64,000 bases of DNA from Variovorax sp. RA8 (GTDB taxonomy: Bacteria > Pseudomonadota > Gammaproteobacteria > Burkholderiales > Burkholderiaceae_C), in NCBI RefSeq assembly GCF_901827175.1, contig NZ_LR594662.1, forward strand, positions 5,146,001-5,210,000. The letters run 5' to 3'. The translations under genes were made by a program, and so were the position numbers. Positions 43,246 through 49,799 of this stretch are shown here, one piece after another (position 1 is the first letter of the stretch; each line of letters begins with the position of its first letter). The notes under the pieces were generated by a model, which was given only the letters and a program-made list of their open reading frames with translations, searched no databases and had not been told where the DNA came from.

Positions 43246-43307
43246 TGGTTGCGATGGCCAGGCTCGAACTGGCGCCCCCCGCGCGCTACCTACTGCGCTA
43301 CACCGCG
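43246..43307 (-). other. tRNA-like element without an anticodon arm
   Basis: 62 nt on the minus strand. The acceptor CGCGGTG/CATCGCA has six pairs plus a C1:A72 mismatch. The D-arm is GCGC/GCGC with loop AGTAGGTA, the T-arm is a perfect GCCAG/CTGGC with loop TTCGAGC, and the 3' end is ACCA. The D- and T-arms are joined by only 9 nt (GCGGGGGGC) where a normal tRNA has about 23, so the anticodon arm is missing. C1:A72 plus ACCA recalls initiator tRNA. The surrounding 43022-43392 contains no gene. Confidence 0.6.
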
Positions 43308-43392
43308 GAAAAAGGATGCCCGATCGCATTTCCCAGTGGGAGAGACGACGCTCGGCAGAACTATCATCAAGATCCAACCAAATGAGGACGCC

Positions 43393-43584
43393 ATGCTCAC
43401 TTCACATCCCAAACTCGCGCTAGCCGAAGGCGCTACCGAATCTGCCCGGGCCCAGATCAACGCCATTGCGGTGGCGCCGAATGCTGACCCCGATACAGTC
43501 CAGGCGCTGAAGGATCTCTGCTCGGCGACCGAGTACATCCTGCATGTGCTCAAGGATTGGGAGCAGAAGGTCAACAGGCAGTAA
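43393..43584 (+). CDS. Hypothetical protein (63 aa)
   Basis: ATG preceded by GAGGAC. The product is a small helical protein (KLALAEGATESARAQINAIA, LKDLCSATEYILHVLKDWEQ). It and the next gene (9 bp downstream) form a short plus-strand pair. No family recognised. Confidence 0.55.
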   Translation: MLTSHPKLALAEGATESARAQINAIAVAPNADPDTVQALKDLCSATEYILHVLKDWEQKVNRQ

Positions 43585-43593
43585 GGGTCGGCG

Positions 43594-43893
43594 ATGGAAG
43601 AAGCAAAATTTGCGGACGTGCCGCCTATGGACTGGGGTATGGCTGCGGTCCAGAGCCTCATTGCAACGCTGGTAACGCTGCAGCGCAATGGCGTCCTGCA
43701 AATTTCAGATGTCGTATCTGAAATTGGCAACACGATCGATTATCGGACTCAGCATTTCCCGGAGCGACGAGCCAAGGACCAAGTTCTCCAGCACGTTTAC
43801 GAGATGATGATGCTGGCCGACAAGAACGAAGCGGAGCTTGCCGCGTTGAAAGCCAAGCGCGACGCAGCTGGAGGTCTGCCTCCCTCGAAATGA
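43594..43893 (+). CDS. Hypothetical protein (99 aa)
   Basis: Helical protein with DWGMAAVQSLIATLVTLQRN, an EIGNTIDYRTQHF segment and a C-terminal coiled coil (EMMMLADKNEAELAALKAKR). It is followed immediately by a hairpin. It forms a pair with the 63-residue gene. No family recognised. Confidence 0.55.
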   Translation: MEEAKFADVPPMDWGMAAVQSLIATLVTLQRNGVLQISDVVSEIGNTIDYRTQHFPERRAKDQVLQHVYEMMMLADKNEAELAALKAKRDAAGGLPPSK

Positions 43894-43895
43894 GA

Positions 43896-43917
43896 AAGCC
43901 GCCTCAGTGGGCGGCTT
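43896..43917. terminator. Hairpin after the plus-strand gene pair
   Basis: An 8-bp perfect stem, AAGCCGCC/GGCGGCTT, with a 6-nt loop starts 3 nt after the stop codon. It lacks a plus-strand T run; on the minus strand it is followed by TTTCTC. It could act on either strand, weakly. Confidence 0.5.
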
Positions 43918-44034
43918 GAGAACCCAAAAGGGCGAGCTCATCCATCAAAGGTTGAGCTGCTCTTATTTTTCCCGGCTCACCCGGGATTTGGACAGGTCCG
44001 GATATTGTACCGAGCGGTAGAGTATTCGCAAGCA

Positions 44035-44553
44035 TCAGTCCATGAGATCGCGCAGTTTCCTCATTGCAGCAGGGCCCGCTTCAGCCTGGCTCTTCTCCAT
44101 TTGCGCGATCAGCCATCTGGCGAGCTCGCGCTGCGGCGCGGGGAACTGACGCTCGAAGGGGACCTTCCCCTCTCCGAGGCACGGCTTGCACTTCTGCGTG
44201 CCGAGCGTTTTGGTGCCAGGAATCAGGGTGACGCCATGGCCGCCACAAGGCTTGCAGGTGCCGTCCCTATGCCAAGCGAGGCACGCCCTGGCCATGTCCA
44301 CCGCCTGAACACGATTGAGCTTCACTCGGAGCCCACGCGCCTGCTTCCAGACCTCGTCCGAGAGGAGCTCAACGATCTGAACGGCCGCCGAGTTGTCCCC
44401 GCAGAAGAGGCGCTGCAGCGCTGCTGCCAGTGGCTCGTGCTTCGCAGCCAAGCCCATCGCGCCCAGGACATCGGTATCCGACATCGTGGTGCGCGGGTCG
44501 CTCTTGAGGTTCGCGGATCGAACGGCGCTGGCATAGCGCTCAATGATCTTCAT
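44035..44553 (-). CDS. Q-like late antiterminator candidate with DnaJ-type zinc finger
   Basis: 172 residues. Two CxxCxGxG-type units (CKPCGGHG and CKPCLGEG, about 20 residues apart) form a zinc finger like those of DnaJ and of phage Q-type antitermination proteins. The N-terminal part is helical (DPRTTMSDTDVLGAMGLAAK). It is the last gene of the replication operon and lies just upstream of the late genes, exactly where a Q gene is expected. The function is inferred from motif plus position. Confidence 0.7.
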   Translation of the reverse strand: MKIIERYASAVRSANLKSDPRTTMSDTDVLGAMGLAAKHEPLAAALQRLFCGDNSAAVQIVELLSDEVWKQARGLRVKLNRVQAVDMARACLAWHRDGTCKPCGGHGVTLIPGTKTLGTQKCKPCLGEGKVPFERQFPAPQRELARWLIAQMEKSQAEAGPAAMRKLRDLMD

Positions 44554-44798
44554 ACCGTGTTGTCATCCTTTCCGCTGTCGTACAAGCGCCGAACTTCCGC
44601 ACGTTCCACCAGCAGCGGACGGAGCTCATCTGCCTTTGCGCTGACCTCGTCATCGGTTCCGAAGGCAATCAACAAATAGTCGTTGGTCATGTTTCCTTCG
44701 AAGAACCGCATGCCTGACTGCGCGGTGCGCGACAGCGGCTCCGTGTGAAACCCGTTGGACTTCTTGCTCCAGAGCAGCGCGTAGATCTCGTCGTTCAT
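44550..44798 (-). CDS. Hypothetical protein in the replication operon (82 aa)
   Basis: Small alpha/beta protein (DEIYALLWSKKSNGFHTEPL, NDYLLIAFGTDDEVSAKADE). The ATG at 44798 overlaps the primase-helicase stop by ATGA and its own stop overlaps the next gene. No family recognised; co-translation suggests a replication accessory role. Confidence 0.65.
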   Translation of the reverse strand: MNDEIYALLWSKKSNGFHTEPLSRTAQSGMRFFEGNMTNDYLLIAFGTDDEVSAKADELRPLLVERAEVRRLYDSGKDDNTV

Positions 44799-46609
44799 TG
44801 GTTCTCCTGGTTTGAAAAAGGGACGTAGGACAGCGGGTAGCGCCGCGACTGGGAACGGTACTGCATAGATGCCTTGTCGAACCACAGCAGGAGCGTGTAG
44901 TCCTGCGTGAGCCCGTTGCGCTGCTTCTTCAGGATCAACTTCGCGTCGAAGTCGGCCTGCTGCGCTTCCCAGGCCGCCACCGCCTCGCCATCGTTTGGGT
45001 TCGGGGGCGCCTCATCCTTCTGGGCGCGCCAGACCGAAAAGACGTTGTCTGCACGGTTGACGATTCCGCCCGCGCCGGCCACCTCCATCTTGCTCGGTGC
45101 CTCCGCCTCGTCCTTCAGCTTCCGGGGGTGCGCGACGATGTGAATGTGCGCGCCGTGAGCTTTGGCGAACGCGGTGATCTTCTGCACCGCCTCGTTCTGC
45201 TTGGTGATCGCGCCAGGCCCGTCGGCCGGAACGTCGATCATCATCAAGCTGTCGATGACGAAGTGGCGGACACCGTACCGGCGGGCCGCGTAGCCGAACA
45301 CCTCGAGCAGACGATCGAGCCTCGCGATGCCGACCAGGTCGAAGAGCCAGCACCTTTCGCGAAGCCACGCGCCGACAGCCCGGATGTACTCGCGTGTCGG
45401 CTTGCCCAGGCCGGTAGCCTGCTTGTGCATGCGCAGGAGGTGCCTGCCCGGCATCATCTCGCCCGAGAACACCACCACCCGCTCACCTTGGGCCATGAGC
45501 CCAAGCAAGACCTGATCGAGCATCAGGCTCTTGCCGTGCCCGTTGATGCCGGTCCAGCAGGTGTACTCGCACAGTCGGAACTCGAAGAAGTCGAACGTGC
45601 GGTCGAACTGAAGCACGGGGTCGCGCGGCGCGTCGGGATCGGGATAGAACAACGATTCGACCTCTGGCGTGAAGTCGTCGGCGTTCCGCAGTTCCTCGGG
45701 GTCCAGCGGCCGCGCGTCGTCCATCGCCTGCTGGAAGTCCACCGCCTCGGCTCCGTCTTGCAGCCACTGGTTCGCGTCCTTCGCGCCCAAGCGCACGCGA
45801 CGGCAGCGCTCCACTCCCAGACGCTGGATGACCTCCTTTGCGCCCTTGTCGCCGGCCTCGTCGTTGTCGAAGCAGACCAGGATCTCGTCGAAGCGTTCGA
45901 GCTTGTCCCAGTCGGTTTCGAGCCACTGGTGATTGCCAGCACCCTGGTTCACCGACAGCGTGGGGATCCGCATCTGGTGGAGCGTCATGGCGTCGATCTC
46001 GCCCTCGGTGATCGTCACAACCCGGGCCTTCGCGTCGATCAAGTGCCAACCGAACAGGCACGGCGCGGCGCCCGCCTCCTGCCGCATGTCCTTCTTTTCG
46101 TCGATGTTGCGGTACTTGATGTTGATCAGCTCGCCGTGCTGGTCGATGAACGGGAAGACGGCGTAAATCTTGCCGTGCTGCACCTGCTCGGCGACCTTGA
46201 AAGCCCGGATCGTCTCGTCGGTCAGCCCGCGGCCGCGCAGCCACTCCAGCGCCCTGCCCTTCGCTGCCGGCACGCCAGGGCTGACTGGCCGACGGTAGGT
46301 TTTCTCCGGCGGCTTCGGGAAGTCGTCACGGATGCCGAGGTACTGCTTGACCTCCTTCATCGCGTCCACGATGCCGAGACCGCGGCAGGCCATCCACAGA
46401 TCGAGCAGATCCCCGCCCTCCCCGCTCGCGAAGTCCGACCAGACACCGGCCTTGTGCCCGCGGATGCACACGGACAGGCTGTCGCCTGGCTCCCCGCTGG
46501 TGTTCCCGATCTTCCACTCACCGGCGCGCTGCTTGCCGCCCGGCAACAGGTACTTCGCGATGTCGGCCGCCCGCTCGGCCATGCGCGGCTTCAGCTCGCT
46601 CGCGTTCAT
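44795..46609 (-). CDS. Bifunctional primase-helicase (T7 gp4/DnaB-like)
   Basis: 604 residues from the ATG at 46609. The N-terminal region (VWSDFASGEGGDLLDLWMAC) corresponds to the zinc-binding primase module but lacks the cysteines. The TOPRIM domain follows: VVTITEGEIDAMTLHQ and ILVCFDNDEAGDKGAKEVIQ carry the Glu and DxD. The C-terminal DnaB-type helicase has Walker A in TGINGHGKSLMLDQVLLGLM, RHFVIDSLMMIDVP (Walker B) and HIHIVAHPRKLKD. The protein unwinds and primes at the phage fork. Confidence 0.9.
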   Translation of the reverse strand: MNASELKPRMAERAADIAKYLLPGGKQRAGEWKIGNTSGEPGDSLSVCIRGHKAGVWSDFASGEGGDLLDLWMACRGLGIVDAMKEVKQYLGIRDDFPKPPEKTYRRPVSPGVPAAKGRALEWLRGRGLTDETIRAFKVAEQVQHGKIYAVFPFIDQHGELINIKYRNIDEKKDMRQEAGAAPCLFGWHLIDAKARVVTITEGEIDAMTLHQMRIPTLSVNQGAGNHQWLETDWDKLERFDEILVCFDNDEAGDKGAKEVIQRLGVERCRRVRLGAKDANQWLQDGAEAVDFQQAMDDARPLDPEELRNADDFTPEVESLFYPDPDAPRDPVLQFDRTFDFFEFRLCEYTCWTGINGHGKSLMLDQVLLGLMAQGERVVVFSGEMMPGRHLLRMHKQATGLGKPTREYIRAVGAWLRERCWLFDLVGIARLDRLLEVFGYAARRYGVRHFVIDSLMMIDVPADGPGAITKQNEAVQKITAFAKAHGAHIHIVAHPRKLKDEAEAPSKMEVAGAGGIVNRADNVFSVWRAQKDEAPPNPNDGEAVAAWEAQQADFDAKLILKKQRNGLTQDYTLLLWFDKASMQYRSQSRRYPLSYVPFSNQENQ

Positions 46610-47595
46610 GCCGCCACCTCGCTGATGCGGCGGCCGTCGCGGAACTCGCGGTAGTTGAGGACGTGGCAGCGCTCGTTCGCAGCCTCCGCCGGATGCGTGA
46701 ACCCGGCGACCTCCCACCACTGCTGCCCGCTCTCGTTGACGGGCACCGACGACTTCGCGCCCGGGATCTCATCATCCCACCGGCCCTGGTTCAGCCAGGT
46801 GGACGCATGCGGGATGAAGCGCCCGTTCTCGCGGCGGTCGAGGTGCGGCCGCTGTGCCGCCAAAGCGCCCAAGATCTTCGCCTGCAGCGAAGCATCCGGG
46901 GCGAGAGTCTTCCATGCCCGCCATGCTGCCTGGCGCCCCATCTTGCGGGGATAGGCTGCGTAGAACGCTGCGAACTCCGGCGACTCCTCATCGTCACCAG
47001 ACGCGGGACGCCGCCGCTTCCCCCCTTGGGGGGTATGGGGGGTATTACTTGAATCAGGAATCAGTGAATCAGGAATCAGGGTGTTATGGATCAGTTTCTT
47101 AACTGTTAAACCACTGTTGTTGGCATCAGCTGGACCAGCCGGCTTAACTGTTAGACCACCGTCTTCGACCCTCTCTGAGTTGGCTGCCGTAACCGTTGCC
47201 GCACAAGAAAGGCGGTGGCTGACGCCGGTTGCATAACCGTTCTTGTTGCGTTCGTGAACGGTGATGAAGCCTTCTTCGTCGGGGATCTGCCCATCCTTTT
47301 CAGTGCCGTGGGGAACCTGGTGCTTCACGAACGCCACGATCCGGATGTACCGGACGCCAGCCCACTGGTAGCGCTTGATGAAGCCCCACAGCACGAGCTC
47401 TTGCAGAAGTGGCTCGACCTCGATCGAGTCGAAGGGGAAGAGCTCGCCTTTGATCTTCTTCGCGCGATCCTCCAGCCGGCCCTCGCGATCCGCAAGGGTC
47501 CAGAGACCAGCAAAGCACAAGCGCGCGAACGCTGAGCACTCGGCCAGGTCTTCGTTCTTGAAAAAGCCTGGCTTGATGTTGCGGGCGCGGGCCAT
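46606..47595 (-). CDS. Replication initiator, lambda O-like
   Basis: 329 residues from the ATG at 47595. The N-terminal winged-helix region begins ARARNIKPGFFKNEDLAECS and LCFAGLWTLADREGRLED, a signature of phage replication proteins. A flexible middle with short repeats (GLTVKPAG, GLTVKKL, LIPDSLIPDS) is encoded by repeated DNA that may be the origin. A conserved C-terminal block (FAAFYAAYPRKMGRQAAWRA) follows. It overlaps the primase-helicase start by ATGA, so initiator and helicase are made together. Confidence 0.82.
   Translation of the reverse strand: MARARNIKPGFFKNEDLAECSAFARLCFAGLWTLADREGRLEDRAKKIKGELFPFDSIEVEPLLQELVLWGFIKRYQWAGVRYIRIVAFVKHQVPHGTEKDGQIPDEEGFITVHERNKNGYATGVSHRLSCAATVTAANSERVEDGGLTVKPAGPADANNSGLTVKKLIHNTLIPDSLIPDSSNTPHTPQGGKRRRPASGDDEESPEFAAFYAAYPRKMGRQAAWRAWKTLAPDASLQAKILGALAAQRPHLDRRENGRFIPHASTWLNQGRWDDEIPGAKSSVPVNESGQQWWEVAGFTHPAEAANERCHVLNYREFRDGRRISEVAA
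47051..47159. other. Iteron-like repeats, candidate phage replication origin
   Basis: Four copies of GAATCAG start at 47051, 47058, 47066 and 47073. Two 17-bp direct repeats with one mismatch (starting CTTAACTGTTA) lie at 47098-47114 and 47143-47159. All are inside the initiator gene, between its N- and C-terminal domains, in locally A+T-richer DNA. Lambda keeps its origin iterons at the equivalent place in gene O. Confidence 0.6.
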
Positions 47596-47939
47596 CAGTG
47601 ATGCGACCCCACTTCTCCTGACGCCACGTCGCCCATAGCGGCCGTGATCGCCTCGATCTCCTGCTCGATCGCGGCCCATCGTTCCGCGGCTTCGCCCTGC
47701 GTCTTAGTGAGCGCGGCGATGAACTTCGGCATGTCATCGCGCTCGATCACGATGAAGTGCGGTCCATCGCTGACAGCATCGGCGCTGGCGATCACGACGT
47801 GGCCGCCGTCACCGGGATAGACCGCGAGCTGTTGGAACTTGCCATCGACGACCATGCAGCCGCCCTCGCGCAGTTCGTCCCATGTCGGCGACAGTGGATC
47901 CTGGGTTCCAGCCAGGTCTGGCGCTTGCGTGTCGATCAT
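47595..47939 (-). CDS. Hypothetical protein in the replication operon (114 aa)
   Basis: The ATG at 47939 overlaps the preceding stop as ATGA. The protein has a beta-rich middle (GGCMVVDGKFQQLAVYPGDG, GPHFIVIERDDMPKFIAALT) and a helical C-terminus (RWAAIEQEIEAITAAMGDVA). No family recognised. The stop and the initiator ATG share one base. Confidence 0.65.
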   Translation of the reverse strand: MIDTQAPDLAGTQDPLSPTWDELREGGCMVVDGKFQQLAVYPGDGGHVVIASADAVSDGPHFIVIERDDMPKFIAALTKTQGEAAERWAAIEQEIEAITAAMGDVASGEVGSHH

Positions 47940-48049
47940 TTCCAACGTCCCATTTCATGATTCGTCGCCCAGACGGCGCGGCCGACGTGCCCGCGGTGCA
48001 CGGAGCACCAGTACAGAAAGTGAGCGACCCAGAGGACGGCGCGGCGCAT
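47936..48049 (-). CDS. Tiny protein (37 aa) coupled to its neighbours
   Basis: Starts 2 nt after the CII-like stop (GGGAGTGACC upstream serves as ribosome site) and ends in an ATGA overlap with the next gene. The sequence contains a hydrophobic/aromatic start (MRRAVLWVAHFLYWCSVHRG). The precise fit between flanking genes is the main support. No known homologue. Confidence 0.5.
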   Translation of the reverse strand: MRRAVLWVAHFLYWCSVHRGHVGRAVWATNHEMGRWK

Positions 48050-48051
48050 GG

Positions 48052-48357
48052 TCACTCCCAGATGAGCTGATCCGGCCGCTCGATGCTGGCCAGGTGGACC
48101 TTCGACAGGGTTAGCAACGCCTGTATCTGGTCCGGCGGAAAACATTGCATTTCTTGGTTGACGACCTTGAGGCCTAGATGGGCCAGGAGCTCGCTGAATT
48201 GCTCCAGCTGGTCGTTCTTCATCCTGCTGACCGTCGATTCGCTGATGCCCATGGAGGTCGCGAGCGCAACCTGCCTTCCGGGCTCTTGCAGCGCGCGCAA
48301 GATCGTCACTTGCGTCTTGCGTGCTCTTTCTTGGACGGTGGAAGACGATGCCGACAT
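48052..48357 (-). CDS. CII-like transcriptional activator
   Basis: 101 residues. QVTILRALQEPGRQVALATS, then MGISESTVSRMKNDQLEQFS, match the CII helix-turn-helix layout, and a short helical C-terminus follows (IQALLTLSKVHLASIERPDQ). In lambda, CII activates repressor and integrase promoters and decides lysogeny. It is encoded downstream of Cro on the same strand, as in lambdoid phages. Confidence 0.82.
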   Translation of the reverse strand: MSASSSTVQERARKTQVTILRALQEPGRQVALATSMGISESTVSRMKNDQLEQFSELLAHLGLKVVNQEMQCFPPDQIQALLTLSKVHLASIERPDQLIWE

Positions 48358-48360
48358 GAC

Positions 48361-48591
48361 TTACCGCCCTACCCTCGCTGCCAACGACGCCGACTTGATC
48401 CACTGCTCGACACGAACCTTCTTGAGCACCAACACGACCGGCGACGGCAAGACCGCACAGGTGAAGCTGCGCGTGAGCCGGCTGGAGTTGCGATGGCTCG
48501 ACGGCGACGTGGTCGCGCGTTTCAACGCCCAAGAGACCGATGTGTCGCCGATGCGGCGGGTGCGCCCCAGCAGAACCGAGAGGTAGGCCAT
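48361..48591 (-). CDS. Possible protein between Cro and CII (76 aa)
   Basis: The ATG lies 2 nt after the Cro stop and the stop 3 nt before the CII start, so it fits the operon exactly. However the composition is odd (Ser/Arg/Thr/Leu-rich, almost no Asp or Glu: RATTSPSSHRNSSRLTRSFT). A plus-strand frame over the same bases (48356-48586, starting MTYRPTLAANDADLIHC) looks more like a normal protein but runs against the operon. Which one is used cannot be settled by eye. Confidence 0.4.
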   Translation of the reverse strand: MAYLSVLLGRTRRIGDTSVSWALKRATTSPSSHRNSSRLTRSFTCAVLPSPVVLVLKKVRVEQWIKSASLAARVGR

Positions 48592-48593
48592 CC

Positions 48594-48794
48594 TCAGCCC
48601 GTCCGCTCTTGCAGAGCGCCAGCATCGACCGGTTCGGCTTCCACGAACCATTCAGGCCGCAAGACGCGCAGTTGCCAGACGCGGCCGTCTGGCATGTCCT
48701 CCCCCCATTGGGAGATCGCGCCGGGTGTGATGCTCAGCATCTTGGCCAGCGCTGCGGCGCTTCCTGCGTTGGCGATTGCGATCTTGGTCTTCAT
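48594..48794 (-). CDS. Cro-like repressor
   Basis: 66 residues from the ATG at 48794 (an upstream GTG at 48803 is possible). KTKIAIANAGSAAALAKMLS followed by ITPGAISQWGEDMPDGRVWQ is the Cro/YdaS-type helix-turn-helix ending in a typical RVWQLRVLRPEWF. It is divergent from the CI-like gene across 71 bp containing an inverted repeat, the classical genetic switch. It starts the early minus-strand operon. Confidence 0.85.
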   Translation of the reverse strand: MKTKIAIANAGSAAALAKMLSITPGAISQWGEDMPDGRVWQLRVLRPEWFVEAEPVDAGALQERTG

Positions 48795-48805
48795 GGTTAG
48801 CACTA

Positions 48806-48830
48806 TAGCGCTCTAAAGCGATGAGCGCTA
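48806..48830. promoter_or_regulatory. Operator between Cro and CI genes
   Basis: A perfect inverted repeat, TAGCGCTC at 48806-48813 and GAGCGCTA at 48823-48830, with a 9-nt spacer. A related half-site (TAGCACTA) lies just to its left and a second short palindrome CTAAA-TTC-TTTAG at 48836-48848. These probably bind CI and Cro and overlap the two divergent promoters. Confidence 0.7.
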
Positions 48831-48865
48831 GTCTGCTAAATTCTTTAGATGGCTTAATCGATCCC

Positions 48866-49372
48866 ATGAGCTTGAATGAACGCATCAGAGAGGCGCGTGA
48901 TGGCGCCAAGATGACCAACACCGAATTGGCACGCGCGACCGGGCGCAGCCAAGGCGCTGTCACACAGTGGTTAGACGGGACTGCTCAATCCCTCAAGGGC
49001 GAAACTGCCGCTCTCATTGAGCGTGCGACTGGCTACCGTGCTTACTGGCTGATCACCGGCAAAGGGCCAAAGCGCGTCGAAGACGTTGAGCCGCAACTCA
49101 AATGGGACGTGCTCACTTCCCTCGAGATCCTGGGCAAGTCAATCGAAGAGGTCGTAGACCCCGGTGCTCGAGCCAGCGCGGTTTCGATGCTCACCACCTA
49201 CATCAACGACCCGAGCGGAAATCTCGACGTGCTGCCGCTTATCGCCAAAAGGCTGTCGGGCGAGCGCCCTAGTGCAACAGATAAGGGTTTCTGGGAGGGA
49301 AGACGGGCCAACATGGAGCCAATCAACCCAACGGCACCCAAGCCTGGTAAGCACAAGAAGGACGGATCCTGA
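48866..49372 (+). CDS. CI-like lysogeny repressor lacking the S24 peptidase domain
   Basis: 168 residues from the ATG at 48866. The N-terminal XRE domain is clear (SLNERIREARDGAKMTNTEL, GRSQGAVTQWLDGTAQSLKG, YRAYWLITGKGPKRVEDVEP). The C-terminal 100 residues lack the Ser-Lys catalytic pair and cleavage site of LexA-like repressors; the tail is basic and probably disordered (PTAPKPGKHKKDGS). So SOS-driven self-cleavage is not expected. It is divergent from Cro. Confidence 0.82.
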   Translation: MSLNERIREARDGAKMTNTELARATGRSQGAVTQWLDGTAQSLKGETAALIERATGYRAYWLITGKGPKRVEDVEPQLKWDVLTSLEILGKSIEEVVDPGARASAVSMLTTYINDPSGNLDVLPLIAKRLSGERPSATDKGFWEGRRANMEPINPTAPKPGKHKKDGS

Positions 49373-49387
49373 GGTCCCTGCACTCAG

Positions 49388-49452
49388 ATACTTTAGTGAA
49401 CTGAAGGGTTATTATTTAGTTTGCTGTACTTCTGAGCTTTAGTTGTCTAAAG
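49388..49452. promoter_or_regulatory. Putative second operator/promoter region
   Basis: This A+T-rich stretch contains CTTTAG at 49391 and a perfect inverted repeat CTTTAG-TTGT-CTAAAG at 49437-49452. The CTTTAG hexamer also occurs in the short palindrome of the Cro-CI operator. It precedes the plus-strand gene at 49489 and may be a repressor-controlled promoter. Confidence 0.5.
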
Positions 49453-49488
49453 TCAGCTCTATCGCCCACGTTGGGCAAGGAGTTGAAA

Positions 49489-49797
49489 TTGGACGCTGTC
49501 GCACACACAACTTTCGAAGCCGCCGCGCGCGATGCGCTGCGCAAGCGCAACTGGCGCAACGCGGCCCTTCTGTTCACCGAGGCCGCGGACGAAATCCCCG
49601 CCGACATCCACGGCGTGACACCTGTCCGCGCCAGCGGCCTTCGTCGCGATGCGCACTTGGCGCTGTGCCGCACGGAGGAGTTCAAGAACTACCGCGAGCA
49701 AATGCGCACCCGACGCTGCAGGGATTTCCGCGCCGAGTGGGAGACACCGTCGGGCGAACTCGTCACCCGCCTCCTGATGCCGAAGCGGAGGGCCTGA
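49489..49797 (+). CDS. Hypothetical protein (102 aa)
   Basis: Probable TTG start at 49489, 6 nt after an AAGGAG ribosome site; no ATG fits. Helical and basic (AHTTFEAAARDALRKRNWRN, LCRTEEFKNYREQMRTRRCR). No family recognised. It ends 2 nt before the GDSL lipoprotein gene, so the two are probably co-expressed from the region at 49388-49452. Confidence 0.55.
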   Translation: MDAVAHTTFEAAARDALRKRNWRNAALLFTEAADEIPADIHGVTPVRASGLRRDAHLALCRTEEFKNYREQMRTRRCRDFRAEWETPSGELVTRLLMPKRRA

Positions 49798-49799
49798 CC

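Noticed and set aside
45128..46654. 508-codon plus-strand frame opposite the primase-helicase
   Set aside because: Antisense to a protein with intact TOPRIM and helicase motifs; no motif of its own.
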